Part shown: one piece after another, positions 41,692-49,692 of the stretch
Position numbering within the stretch: position 1 is the first letter of the stretch
How the letters are laid out: the number at the start of each line of letters is the position of its first letter
Assembly (NCBI RefSeq): GCF_003605575.1
Contig: NZ_QKNY01000003.1
Span: 151,875 to 215,874 of the forward strand
Length of the DNA stretch: 64,000 nt
Source: Halonotius aquaticus
GTDB lineage: Archaea; Halobacteriota; Halobacteria; Halobacteriales; Haloferacaceae
Direction of reading: 5' to 3'
Made by a program: the position numbers and the translations under genes
The notes under the pieces: generated by a model
Told to the model about the DNA's origin: nothing
What the model saw: the letters and a program-made list of their open reading frames with translations, nothing else
Database searches by the model: none

Positions 41692-42435
41692 TCAACGCGA
41701 CTTATTTTCCGATGCTGCCATCCACGACGGATGATCGACTGCAGTCCTTCCAATATCCGAAAACTGAACTCGTTGAGTTATTTCCCGAGGCCCTGATCGG
41801 TAGCGTACTGTTCGAGTTGAACGCAGCTCACGGACGACGCCTTCTGTTGTCACAAACAGTGTCATTGAGGCGTTTGAACGAATTCCGGTATCGTTCAATG
41901 CGGCCGAAAGTCGGTACAATTCAGCCTCATCTCTTGAGACAGTATCCACGGTCACATTTTCATGCGTTGTTAGTTCGTACAATAAGGGCCGATGGAGGGC
42001 TGAGTTCAACCGAACTGAGGAATTGAGCAAGTCTACAACACGGATGTTACTCCCATTAGTTGTCGTTCTCCGCTCAACCGTCGTGGTTCCGTTACGGTAT
42101 GTTTCCACCGTTGGGATCACCGCGTACTGTTGGGGTGCAGCCCCTGACACTGTCGTAGTTTGGACTGAATACCCTCGGATTGAGGAACCCCTATTAATTT
42201 GCCACGTTCGGTTTGTTGTCACAGCAAATTCAGGGTCGGTACCCCGCATTGTACGCGTTGCTGTGACAGTAAATGAGGTTGATTCAAGCGCTTCAGTATG
42301 GGCTTCGATTAGGGCTGTCGTGTCGGTGACACCCTCATCTGTGATCCCAGGTGGAGTTGGTGAACCAGACGAACCGACACAGCCAGCGACGAGGAGACAA
42401 ACTATCAATACGGCTCCCAATCGGTGAGGACTCAT
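41692..42435 (-). CDS. DUF7537-like haloarchaeal lipoprotein
   Basis: 247 aa. Signal peptide with lipobox LLVAGC (Cys19), followed by a Ser/Pro/Thr linker and a long beta-rich, Thr/Arg-rich domain (ALIEAHTEALESTSFTVTATRTMRGTDPEFAVTTNRTWQ) with many NxT/S sequons. The starting helix plus strand-rich pattern is typical of haloarchaeal DUF7537-type lipoproteins (family from memory) of unknown function. Overlaps ccdA by 4 bp, so it belongs to the tlpA-ccdA unit. Confidence 0.72.
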   Translation of the reverse strand: MSPHRLGAVLIVCLLVAGCVGSSGSPTPPGITDEGVTDTTALIEAHTEALESTSFTVTATRTMRGTDPEFAVTTNRTWQINRGSSIRGYSVQTTTVSGAAPQQYAVIPTVETYRNGTTTVERRTTTNGSNIRVVDLLNSSVRLNSALHRPLLYELTTHENVTVDTVSRDEAELYRLSAALNDTGIRSNASMTLFVTTEGVVRELRSTRTVRYRSGPREITQRVQFSDIGRTAVDHPSWMAASENKSR

Positions 42436-43166
42436 GCCGCGATCACCGGCGGGAAGCCATAGACGAAATAGTATATTTCAGCGATCCCTGAAACGGCGAG
42501 TAAGCCACCAGACAAACGATATATCGTGTTGGTGTGTTTGCTAAGTTTGGAGACAACGGATGCACTGCCGAGTGCGGACGCGACTGTCAGGATGATCAAC
42601 ACAACACTCATCCCGAGTGCGTAAGCGAGTGCCAATCCGAGTCCAAATGACGGGCCAGCTGCGATGCCTTTGAGTATAATTGCGATGAAAAGCGGTGCAG
42701 TACACCCCGCGGCGGCCGCCGCATACAACACACCAAAAACGAAGAACCCACCAACGGAGCGGCGACGTTCCGGAAGCTGAACCAGCGATCGATCGATTTT
42801 CCAGCCGAGTGCCATCGCACCGCCACCGAGGATGAATATTGTTCCGACGACGACCTCAAGCACTGCGATATCAGCGAGGGCCGCAGCACCGAGCGTGATC
42901 GTCGTTCCGGCCAACGCCACATAGACCATTGTCATCCCGAGTGCCGCCGCTAAACTGACAATTCCAGCACGGAGAAGCGGGCTGCTCAGACGGGAGACGA
43001 ATGTAGCATCCGGAGACTCGCCATCGCCCACGGTTGCCGATGCGGTATCGCTGAGAAAATACGACAGATATCCAGGCAGCAGCGGAAACGCACAGGGAGC
43101 GAAGAACGTCGCTGTCCCTGCTGAGAAGGATAGTGACAGTAGCGAGAGTGTATTCGGTGTCGTCAT
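42432..43166 (-). CDS. ccdA: CcdA-type thiol-disulfide membrane transporter
   Basis: 244 aa, six helices. FFAPCAFPLLPGYLSYFLSD near the N-terminus and AAAGCTAPLFIAIILKG at about 155 provide the paired membrane cysteines that carry electrons across the membrane. It fits CcdA, which passes reducing power from cytoplasmic thioredoxin to extracytoplasmic TlpA-like proteins, for cytochrome c maturation or other thiol repair. Overlaps tlpA and the lipoprotein by 4 bp on either side. Confidence 0.9.
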   Translation of the reverse strand: MTTPNTLSLLSLSFSAGTATFFAPCAFPLLPGYLSYFLSDTASATVGDGESPDATFVSRLSSPLLRAGIVSLAAALGMTMVYVALAGTTITLGAAALADIAVLEVVVGTIFILGGGAMALGWKIDRSLVQLPERRRSVGGFFVFGVLYAAAAAGCTAPLFIAIILKGIAAGPSFGLGLALAYALGMSVVLIILTVASALGSASVVSKLSKHTNTIYRLSGGLLAVSGIAEIYYFVYGFPPVIAA

Positions 43167-43705
43167 GTGTTTTCGATTAACGGGGCGATTTGTTCGTTCA
43201 AATTCTTGAAACTCCTAGCAAGGATACCATGTCCGTCATCTGTGACTTCAGTCCCATCTCGATCGAACAATAGATTAGTTGGGTAGCTGTTGGCGTTCCA
43301 TTTGTCAGTAGCTTTTAATGAAGGATCATTGACAACAGACCATGTACCATCGTGTTTCTCCCAAAAGCCTGTAATGAGTTCTTCATCTACCTCCGGTGTT
43401 ATTGACACCATATGGAGGGTATCCGGATCGTATTCGCTTCGGAGACGACGAAAGACCGGCATCTCCTCAATACAGGGCTTACACCAGGTAGCGAAGAAGT
43501 TCAACAACGTTACTGTGTTGTCGGGAACCAACACGACCTCGCCGGACGGGAACTCACCTGTCGTGACGACTGACGGGAGTGATATGTTCGCTTCTGTGCT
43601 TTGATTTTTACCGAGTGCGCTGCAGCCAGCACTGCCGACAGCGAGTGTTGTACCAACCGTCGCGAGCACTGACCGTCGATTAGGTTGTAATTGGGAGTTG
43701 GTCAT
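43163..43705 (-). CDS. TlpA-like thioredoxin-fold lipoprotein
   Basis: 180 aa from ATG 43705. Tat-like N-terminus NRRSVLATVGTTLAVGSAGC with a lipobox at Cys28. Thioredoxin fold with redox pair C75-K-P-C78 (NFFATWCKPCIEEMP), VSITPEV, and the cis-proline segment YPTNLLFDRDG. It would be a lipid-anchored disulfide reductase outside the cell membrane, fed by the adjacent CcdA. A frame start 12 codons upstream is not favoured. Confidence 0.9.
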   Translation of the reverse strand: MTNSQLQPNRRSVLATVGTTLAVGSAGCSALGKNQSTEANISLPSVVTTGEFPSGEVVLVPDNTVTLLNFFATWCKPCIEEMPVFRRLRSEYDPDTLHMVSITPEVDEELITGFWEKHDGTWSVVNDPSLKATDKWNANSYPTNLLFDRDGTEVTDDGHGILARSFKNLNEQIAPLIENT

Positions 43706-43826
43706 GAGTCTGGGGTCGTAATTGTGCGTAATGCAATCCATTGAGCTGGCGGTGGGGTGTCAACCGGAAGGGCCCGCGACGGAACGGGCCTGAATGGGGA
43801 ATGTAGCGAACATGAGCGCGGCCAAA

Positions 43827-44195
43827 TCAGAGGGTTTGCTCGATAGATTTGTAGCCGTCAGTCGATTTGAGCCGAAGTTCCAGCCTCATACTCGTTGGAG
43901 CGTACACAGTCATCTCGGTTCCTTTAGCGGAATACCACGTCCCAACCTCATCGATGAGCTCCGCCTCAAGGAGATTAGTGAGATGATATTGCACATTCTG
44001 GAGGGAAGTATCCACCCGATCAGCCAATTCTGAGGTTGTCGCGGGCTTAGTCGCCAACGACGTGAGAATCTTTCTGGCTTTCTCACAGGCCAACGTCTCG
44101 AGGATGGCTGTTGCTCCGTCGTCTTCCAGAAAGAAAGCTGACTCAGATTGAGGATTGTGTTCGATGGAGGGCCGAAGTGGGAGTGGGGTGGACAT
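43827..44195 (-). CDS. ArsR-family winged-helix regulator
   Basis: 122 aa. Winged helix: ILETLACEKARKILTSLATKPATTSELADRVDTSLQNVQYHLTNLLEAELIDEVGTWYSAKGTEMTVYAPT. The N-terminal 30 residues are variable. No cysteine metal site is present, so it is not a classical metal sensor. It is 121 bp upstream of tlpA on the same strand, and a perfect palindrome overlaps its promoter, consistent with autoregulation and control of the tlpA-ccdA genes. Confidence 0.88.
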   Translation of the reverse strand: MSTPLPLRPSIEHNPQSESAFFLEDDGATAILETLACEKARKILTSLATKPATTSELADRVDTSLQNVQYHLTNLLEAELIDEVGTWYSAKGTEMTVYAPTSMRLELRLKSTDGYKSIEQTL

Positions 44196-44235
44196 AATTT
44201 TGGAGGCCGGTGGTATGTGTGGAACAGGTTATTTT

Positions 44236-44261
44236 GTTTGTTCGGCTCGTATCGAACAAAC
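44236..44261. promoter_or_regulatory. Palindromic operator in the arsR promoter
   Basis: GTTTGTTCG (44236-44244) and CGAACAAAC (44253-44261) are perfect inverted 9-mers with an 8-bp spacer. On the minus strand the site abuts AAAATAAC, which is placed as the TATA box about 30-40 nt before the arsR ATG (44195). It is therefore a strong candidate for the binding site of ArsR, and possibly also acts on the divergent GbsR/MarR gene. Confidence 0.65.
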
Positions 44262-44352
44262 GATCCAAACAATTTAATGCTTTCGATCCGTGGTGATTTC
44301 TAATGCCCGTAAATCAATTATATCCCGCCGTACATCCCGCTACCCACTGATC

Positions 44353-44871
44353 ATGGATGACGAAATAGCCGTTGTCAAAGAAGATGTGATCGAATCAATG
44401 GAACGATCAGCGGAGGTCTATGGTCTCAGTCGGAGCGCTGGTCGTGTCTATGGTGTGCTGTATTTTGCTGACGATCCGGTTTCAATCCCCGAACTCGTTG
44501 AGGAAACGGGCTATGCGAAATCCACCATCAGTAACATCACACGCAAATTAACCCGCATAGGGATGATCCACCGCCGATCCTCCGAAGGAGGCGGTCGACG
44601 TGTTCGGTTTGCCCCAGAAACCGACCTCTGGTTTGTTATTCAAGATGTCTTCACCCAGTACGTAGACCGGGAAATGGAGATGACACAACGAACACTGCAA
44701 CAAGCACTTGACGACTTGGCAGAACGTGATATAGACGCTGTGGAACAAGATCGTGAGCGAATTGCTGAGTTAGCAGACACGTATGAGCAACTCCAAACGC
44801 TTCTTTCGGTTGCAATGGATAATTCGGCGGAAGACGTGATTGCTGCGATTGAGCAGTCTGATCTCGATTAG
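44353..44871 (+). CDS. GbsR/MarR-family winged-helix regulator
   Basis: 172 aa from ATG 44353, following TCAATTATATCC about 30 nt upstream. MERSAEVYGLSRSAGRVYGVLYFADDPVSIPELVEETGYAKSTISNITRKLTRIGMIHRRSSEGGGRRVRFAPE is the GbsR-like winged helix; a C-terminal helical dimerisation region (about 95-170, coiled coil) follows. GbsR homologues often control osmoprotectant or transport genes. An earlier frame start at 44290 would add a basic, AT-rich stretch and is disfavoured. Divergent from arsR. Confidence 0.85.
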   Translation: MDDEIAVVKEDVIESMERSAEVYGLSRSAGRVYGVLYFADDPVSIPELVEETGYAKSTISNITRKLTRIGMIHRRSSEGGGRRVRFAPETDLWFVIQDVFTQYVDREMEMTQRTLQQALDDLAERDIDAVEQDRERIAELADTYEQLQTLLSVAMDNSAEDVIAAIEQSDLD

Positions 44872-44892
44872 AGTTCCTGTCGGAGTGAGTCG

Positions 44893-45444
44893 TTACCAAG
44901 AAACGGTATACGTACAGGTGTCTCCGCCTGATCGCCGACACTCATCTCCTCGTTCCTCAACAAATACGAACGACTCAACAGGTGCATTTTGCTGAGCGAC
45001 TGCCCGAACCAGTCCCCGGTCGTAGGGACATGGATAAGGGGTTCTGCTTGTTACCTTCGCTGTTTGCTCATCAACTCGCTCAAACTGATAGGAACCGATG
45101 TCATCACCACGATGGTTCAGTTGATAGGCTTCGTTTATCGCAGCAAGGTGTTCTTCAACGGTGGCAGGTTCGGACGGCCAGTCAGCGACATCAGGGATTT
45201 GTTCCCCCAGTCGATCCAGAATATGTGGTTCTGTTTCTTCGGCGAGTATTTCAAACGCGTTCAACCACGCTTGTTGGGGATACCACTCATCCGATGATGG
45301 CTCAACCACACCGTTTTCTGCCAATGCGTCACGTGCCAATTGCTGGTACTCCGCCGAGAACCGTGCCAATGCATCGTCGATCACAGTGCGGATGGTCTGC
45401 CCGTGAACATCAACACCATCATCGAATGCGTCGTACTCGGCCAT
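44893..45444 (-). CDS. Haloarchaeal protein, possible V4R/heme-NO-binding-like fold
   Basis: 183 aa. Helical N-terminal half (TIRTVIDDALARFSAEYQQLARDALAENGV, WYPQQAWLNAFEILAEETEPHILDRLGEQIPDVADWP) and a strand-rich C-terminal half with four cysteines ending GGDTCTYTVSW. The order of helices then YQFERVDEQTAKVTSRTPYPCPYDRGLVRAV and GDECRRSGGDTCTYTV recalls V4R/H-NOX-like small-molecule sensors that finish with a conserved cysteine strand, but I cannot confirm this. Convergent with the GbsR gene, 22 bp away. Confidence 0.6.
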   Translation of the reverse strand: MAEYDAFDDGVDVHGQTIRTVIDDALARFSAEYQQLARDALAENGVVEPSSDEWYPQQAWLNAFEILAEETEPHILDRLGEQIPDVADWPSEPATVEEHLAAINEAYQLNHRGDDIGSYQFERVDEQTAKVTSRTPYPCPYDRGLVRAVAQQNAPVESFVFVEERGDECRRSGGDTCTYTVSW

Positions 45445-45576
45445 TAGAAAGGCTCACTTCTGGTTGAATAAAAATCCTTGACCTGTCGAGCGTCTCCGTC
45501 GGGGTATCTGATTGCATCGATGACTGGTGTGGAGGCGTGTGGGGATGGGTTGTCGTCGTTATATAATGACAGCGGC

Positions 45577-45882
45577 TCATTGCATCGATTTCCCGGTGGG
45601 ATCGTCATCAGTCATCGATTCGCAGAACTGTCGGAGGAACGTCTTGCGGTCGGTTCGGCCGGCCCCAGCCGTCATGAGGATTTCTTCCAATCCCTTCCTG
45701 TTTTGATGACAGTGCTGACGATGACACGGTTTACAGAGATACTCGAAGTCTTTGCCGTCGCGGTTCCACCGGTCGCCGTATTTATCGTATTCACGGGTTT
45801 TCTCTCGGGTGACTGTCTCGCCGCAGGCAATACAGGTCACCTTCCCATCGGAAGTATTCCTCCCCAGCGTGAGTGTAGTCAT
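45577..45882 (-). CDS. DUF7562-like small zinc-finger protein
   Basis: 101 aa. CIACGETVTREKTREYDKYGDRWNRDGKDFEYLCKPCHRQHCHQNR contains CxxC, CxxCH and a third Cys-His group, sufficient for a treble-clef-like zinc site. The rest is a helix (TDRKTFLRQFCESM). It matches what I recall of haloarchaeal DUF7562. It begins 2 bp after the nuoCD stop on the same strand, so the two are almost certainly co-transcribed. Confidence 0.78.
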   Translation of the reverse strand: MTTLTLGRNTSDGKVTCIACGETVTREKTREYDKYGDRWNRDGKDFEYLCKPCHRQHCHQNRKGLEEILMTAGAGRTDRKTFLRQFCESMTDDDPTGKSMQ

Positions 45883-45884
45883 TG

Positions 45885-47549
45885 TTAGCGATCCACCTCC
45901 CCCATAATCGTATCGAGGCTTCCAAGCGTTGCAATCAGATCAGGAAGTTGTCCGCCAGTCGCCATTTCTGGAAGGGCCTGTAGATTCGAGAATGAGGGGC
46001 CGCGAATCTTGAACCGTGCTGGCGTTTCGGTGCCGTCAGCACGAATGTAGATCCCCAACTCGCCTTTTGCGGCCTCTACAGCCCGATAGATTTCGGTATC
46101 ATCATCTGGCTTGATTGTGCGGGGCACGTTCGACTGGACGGTACGATCATCTTCGGGCCAGTCTTCGAGTAGATCAATACACTGTGCGATGATCTTTGCT
46201 GACTCTTCGACTTCCCGCAGCCGCACGAGAAAGCGAGAATAATTGTCACCGTCAGGCTCGGTGATTACATTCCAGTCAAGTTCGTCATAGTAACCATACG
46301 GATCATCGCGTCGGAGATCATAATCGATGCCTGAGCCACGGGCGACGGGGCCGGTGACACCATTGTCTTTGGCTGTTTCAGCCGGCAATACACCGGTATC
46401 GATCGTTCGTGTCTGGATGATCTCATTGCCTGTCGTCAAAGTATGAATGTCTTGTAGTCGGTCTGGAAGCCCATCTAAGAATTCACGCACCAACTCAAAA
46501 AACGCCTCACGTGGGTCTGGAAGATCCCAGACCACTCCACCAAGGCGGAAATAGTTAAACATGAGCCGTTGCCCCGTGAGTTCTTCTAAGATTTCTTGGA
46601 CACGCTCGCGTTCTTGAATCGCATACATGAACGTGGCTGTGAAGTCACCGGAGACATCGAGGGCGTACGCCCCGATCGCCAACATGTGAGCCAGAATCCG
46701 GCTCAACTCCGCCGACATCGTCCTGATAATTTTTGCATAGTCGGGCACCGAAATGTCAGCGAGATCCTCAGCAACGCGAGCGTAGGCGTATTCATTAAGC
46801 AAGCCGCCACCGCTCCAGTCCCATCGATCTGGATACGGCATGATTTGGTAGCGATAGGTTCCCTGTTCGCACATCTGTTCTTCACAGCGGTGAATATACC
46901 CGATATCAGGGTCGACACCTGCAACTGTCTCACCGTCGAGCGTGACCTTGAGATGCATCACCCCATGGGTAGCCGGGTGATGTGGGCCGATATTCAGAAA
47001 CATCGTGTCACCAGCCGTGTCGGTTTGCTGCTGTGCTATCGCTCCATGGATATCACCGTCCTGTTCACGCAGTGGGACAATCTGTGGCTGATCCTGATCG
47101 AACGCTGCTGAGAGAGGATGGCCTTGCCAGGTTTCTGGGAGAAGTATTCGTCGGAGGTTTGGATGCTCTTCATACTCAATGCCGACGAGATCGTAGGCCT
47201 CTCGCTCATGCCAGTCGGCCGTACGAAATACGCTCGCTCCGGAGACTGATCTTGGCTTGTCTCGGCTGACTGGAACAACGACACTAGCTTCACGAGTTGG
47301 ATCGTCGTACGATCGAAGATGGTAGATTGTCTCGTAGCGGTCGGTGTACTCTTGGGCCGTCACACAAGCTAAGTGATCAAACTCTCCGTCCGTCTTGAGT
47401 GCAGAAAGTGCGGCTGGGAGGTTAGGTGGCGCAACACGACCGGCTGGGGCGTTACTGTGATCTTCATATGCGGTGATGAACTCTGATGCTGGTTCGAGAA
47501 CGCTTGGACAGGCAACTGACCCATCGGGTTCAGAGAGTTGGTCGGGCAT
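45885..47549 (-). CDS. nuoCD: NADH-quinone oxidoreductase-like subunit C/D fusion, orphan copy
   Basis: 554 aa. NuoC part to about 165 (WHEREAYDLVGIEYEEHPNLRRILLPETWQGHPL), then NuoD: LNIGPHHPATHGVMHL, IGYIHRCEEQMCEQGTYRYQIMPYPDRWDWSGGG, RTMSAELSRILAHMLAIGAYALDVSGDF, GPVARGSGIDYDLRRDDPYGYYDELDW. Quinone-site His and Tyr positions are kept. No other nuo subunit lies in the window, whereas haloarchaeal nuo genes normally form one long operon (A-B-CD-H-I-J-K-L-M-N). This is thus an isolated second copy, with substitutions (WSGGG, ALDVSGDF) unlike the usual haloarchaeal sequence as I remember it. Confidence 0.85.
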   Translation of the reverse strand: MPDQLSEPDGSVACPSVLEPASEFITAYEDHSNAPAGRVAPPNLPAALSALKTDGEFDHLACVTAQEYTDRYETIYHLRSYDDPTREASVVVPVSRDKPRSVSGASVFRTADWHEREAYDLVGIEYEEHPNLRRILLPETWQGHPLSAAFDQDQPQIVPLREQDGDIHGAIAQQQTDTAGDTMFLNIGPHHPATHGVMHLKVTLDGETVAGVDPDIGYIHRCEEQMCEQGTYRYQIMPYPDRWDWSGGGLLNEYAYARVAEDLADISVPDYAKIIRTMSAELSRILAHMLAIGAYALDVSGDFTATFMYAIQERERVQEILEELTGQRLMFNYFRLGGVVWDLPDPREAFFELVREFLDGLPDRLQDIHTLTTGNEIIQTRTIDTGVLPAETAKDNGVTGPVARGSGIDYDLRRDDPYGYYDELDWNVITEPDGDNYSRFLVRLREVEESAKIIAQCIDLLEDWPEDDRTVQSNVPRTIKPDDDTEIYRAVEAAKGELGIYIRADGTETPARFKIRGPSFSNLQALPEMATGGQLPDLIATLGSLDTIMGEVDR

Positions 47550-47632
47550 AGGTAAGCACTAGGACTGGGTTGACCCAACGTTTCTGCCGGATAGAGCCGG
47601 ATGTTTTTATCTCCCCCTTCAAAGCAATCGAT
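47550..47632. promoter_or_regulatory. Divergent promoter region between nuoCD and the HTH regulator
   Basis: 83 bp separate the two divergent starts. ATGTTTTTATC at about 47601-47611 is a TATA-like element 22-32 nt before the regulator ATG at 47633. The short shared region would let the regulator control nuoCD directly. No obvious palindrome is seen. Confidence 0.35.
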
Positions 47633-48319
47633 ATGAAGTACCTCCAACTGACGCTACGATTTCCGTCGGGGGTCATGCATCCAATGCATCGATTCATCGA
47701 TGAATCTGATGCAATTGATCGGGATGTACTCGTCCACGGACAAACAGTTGGCAAACAGGACACATTCTTATTTTACGTAGAAGGCCAACGAGAGCCGTAT
47801 GAAAATGCGCTTCGAGCAGCAGACCAAATCACTGACTTTGAAATCACTGATGTCGATGCTGAAGGATTCTATTGTTTTCTCACGCAGACACGCAACACAA
47901 TTGACGAGGCCATTTTTGAAACGTTTTATCGGACGGGCGTAATCGTTACGCCACCAATCGAGTTTCTCCCAGATGGAATCGCGAAGGTCACTGTTATCGG
48001 GAAACCGGACGCCTTGCAGTCCACGATCGATGATATTCCAACCGCAATTGAAGCGACGATAGATCGTATCGGGGAGTACAATTGGGATCAAGCGTTGTTC
48101 GACCCAGGGTTGACGGATCGACAACAACAGGTGGTGGAAGCGGCTGTCAATTCCGGCTACTATTCGGTGCCTCGAGAGAACGGTATCGAAGCGGTCGCTG
48201 AAAATCTTGATTGTTCGACAAGTACTGCAGGAGAACATCTCCGGAAGGCTGAATCACGGTTGGCACAGGAATATATGGGACTGACTGACGAATTTGGTGA
48301 GTCACATCCAAGTCATTGA
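47633..48319 (+). CDS. Bat-type (bacterio-opsin activator-like) HTH regulator
   Basis: 228 aa from ATG 47633. The N-terminal ~150 residues form the beta-rich Bat sensor-like domain (MKYLQLTLRFPSGVMHPMHRFIDES, TFLFYVEGQREPYENALRAADQITDFEITDVD). The C-terminal HTH-10 domain reads LTDRQQQVVEAAVNSGYYSVPRENGIEAVAENLDCSTSTAGEHLRKAESRLAQEYM. Such regulators often respond to redox or energy state in haloarchaea. Being divergent from the orphan nuoCD with 83 bp between, it is the likely regulator of that gene. Confidence 0.9.
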   Translation: MKYLQLTLRFPSGVMHPMHRFIDESDAIDRDVLVHGQTVGKQDTFLFYVEGQREPYENALRAADQITDFEITDVDAEGFYCFLTQTRNTIDEAIFETFYRTGVIVTPPIEFLPDGIAKVTVIGKPDALQSTIDDIPTAIEATIDRIGEYNWDQALFDPGLTDRQQQVVEAAVNSGYYSVPRENGIEAVAENLDCSTSTAGEHLRKAESRLAQEYMGLTDEFGESHPSH

Positions 48320-48414
48320 TATTATTCCACGGCTTCTCTCATCGCACCCTTCGGTACCGCTTCAGGAGCGAGACCAGCTTGCCAGTGGGCCACTCAATTG
48401 AAGCAGTGTTTTAG

Positions 48415-48732
48415 TCACCCTGACATTGAAATTTCATATATCATATATTTTCTTATGAGCGTACTGACCGACTGACCGACGTTGATGTAATGGACTTCGA
48501 GTGTTCCCTTGGCTGGGTGGGTTTCGATTGTTGGGTCGCCGGCGGCTTCGGTATCGCTAGCCGTTGGATCGCCCGGAACAGCACCGCCACAGCCAGCGAG
48601 AAATATGAGCCCAACCACAAGCAGAATCTGCCCTCGACTGCCGATCCAAGCATACCTGAATCTGGGTTGCCGCAGTGTTAAGTCTGTGTCACAACAGAAC
48701 TGTGATGTCCAATCGCCACGAACTGTGACCAA
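48415..48732 (-). pseudogene. Truncated ComEC-like metallo-beta-lactamase lipoprotein
   Basis: The reading frame contains a lipoprotein signal (IGSRGQILLVVGLIFLAGC), a Thr/Ala-rich linker and THPAKGTLEVHYINVGQSVSTLI, the opening strand of the metallo-beta-lactamase domain found in ComEC-related secreted proteins (usually VxFIxVGQGDSxLI). It stops 14 residues later, before any metal-binding HxHxDH motif, and GD is replaced. So only the first ~5% of the catalytic domain remains. Confidence 0.65.
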
Positions 48733-48754
48733 TGGTTAGAGTTTGGTGGTATAC

Positions 48755-49000
48755 ATGACTCACGACCGCATCCATGCCCAGAAACCAGACCACCACATCG
48801 AACGCTGGTCGGTTGGGACTATTGACACAATTGAACAGCGGGATGGCCACTGTGTCGTTACTGTCAGTACTGAAGACGACGAGCTCGTTGAACTAGTTGT
48901 CACTCTGGCGGTTCGCGATCTCTTTGTTCGCCGGTTGGAACTTGCGGAAGGTGCGTCTCCAGAGGGTGAGCGTGTCTGGTTCCGCAAACACGGCGGGTGA
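48755..49000 (+). CDS. DUF7861-like small haloarchaeal protein
   Basis: 81 aa from ATG 48755: MTHDRIHAQKPDHHIERWSVGTI, then VVTVSTEDDELVELVVTLAVRDLFVRRLELAEGASPEGERVWFRKHGG. A small beta-barrel (OB/SH3-like) is likely. It resembles a conserved haloarchaeal family I know as DUF7861. It is divergent from the ComEC-like stub; MBL-lipoproteins of this type are often next to small barrel proteins (DUF3006), which suggests an old pair with the other half degraded. Confidence 0.72.
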   Translation: MTHDRIHAQKPDHHIERWSVGTIDTIEQRDGHCVVTVSTEDDELVELVVTLAVRDLFVRRLELAEGASPEGERVWFRKHGG

Positions 49001-49072
49001 GAAGGCAGCCCAGATGAACAGCTTACCGACCCTCGCGTGCGATTGATACACTTGGATGCCCTCCTATACGCA

Positions 49073-49678
49073 ATGGCTGTGTTATCTGAGGTTGACCGGC
49101 GAAAGATCGACGATGGAGACGACACATCATTCTATGCTTCTCCGCGGTATGTTACCCACGCCAGCGAAACGTTTCTCAACCGACTAACCAAGCTGTACGA
49201 CCGCATTCTCACCCCGGGTGATAGGATGTTTGACGCAATGGGCAGTTGGGTCTCGCATTTACCAGAGACTGAGTTGGCTCACGTCGTTGGCCATGGGCTC
49301 AACGCTGAGGAGCTTAGAGCAAATGATCGCTACGATGAATGGTTCGTCCAGAACTTCAACGACGATCAGTCACTGCCGTTGGCCGACGACAGTTTTGATG
49401 TGGTCTGTTGTGCTCTCTCCGTCCAGTATCTCCAATATCCAGCAGCGATCTTCTCTGAATTCAACCGAGTGCTCGCCGACGATGGAACCGTCGTAGTCAG
49501 TTTCACTGATCGGATGTTTCCGACGAAAGCAGTCCGGGCGTGGCGTGCAGCAACGATGGACGAACGGGCTGAATTAGTAAGCTCTTACATGCAAGCTGGT
49601 GGGATGACCGTAACCGATCAGATCGCTCAAGACGACACTGAGAGTCCGTTCTATGCTGTCGTTGGCTCTTGTAGGTGA
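49073..49678 (+). CDS. SAM-dependent methyltransferase-like protein
   Basis: 201 aa from ATG 49073. It matches the class I methyltransferase subgroup that keeps MFDAMGSWVSHLPE at the SAM site, AHVVGHGLNAEELRANDRYDEWFVQNFNDDQSLPLADDSFDVVCCALSVQYLQYPAAIFSEFNRVLADDGTVVVSFTDRMFPTKAVRAW. The glycine-rich SAM loop is degenerate (no GxGxG), as is usual for this subgroup. The methyl acceptor is unknown. A GTG 12 codons upstream is an alternative start. Confidence 0.85.
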   Translation: MAVLSEVDRRKIDDGDDTSFYASPRYVTHASETFLNRLTKLYDRILTPGDRMFDAMGSWVSHLPETELAHVVGHGLNAEELRANDRYDEWFVQNFNDDQSLPLADDSFDVVCCALSVQYLQYPAAIFSEFNRVLADDGTVVVSFTDRMFPTKAVRAWRAATMDERAELVSSYMQAGGMTVTDQIAQDDTESPFYAVVGSCR

Positions 49679-49692
49679 GCTCCCTATGGCTG

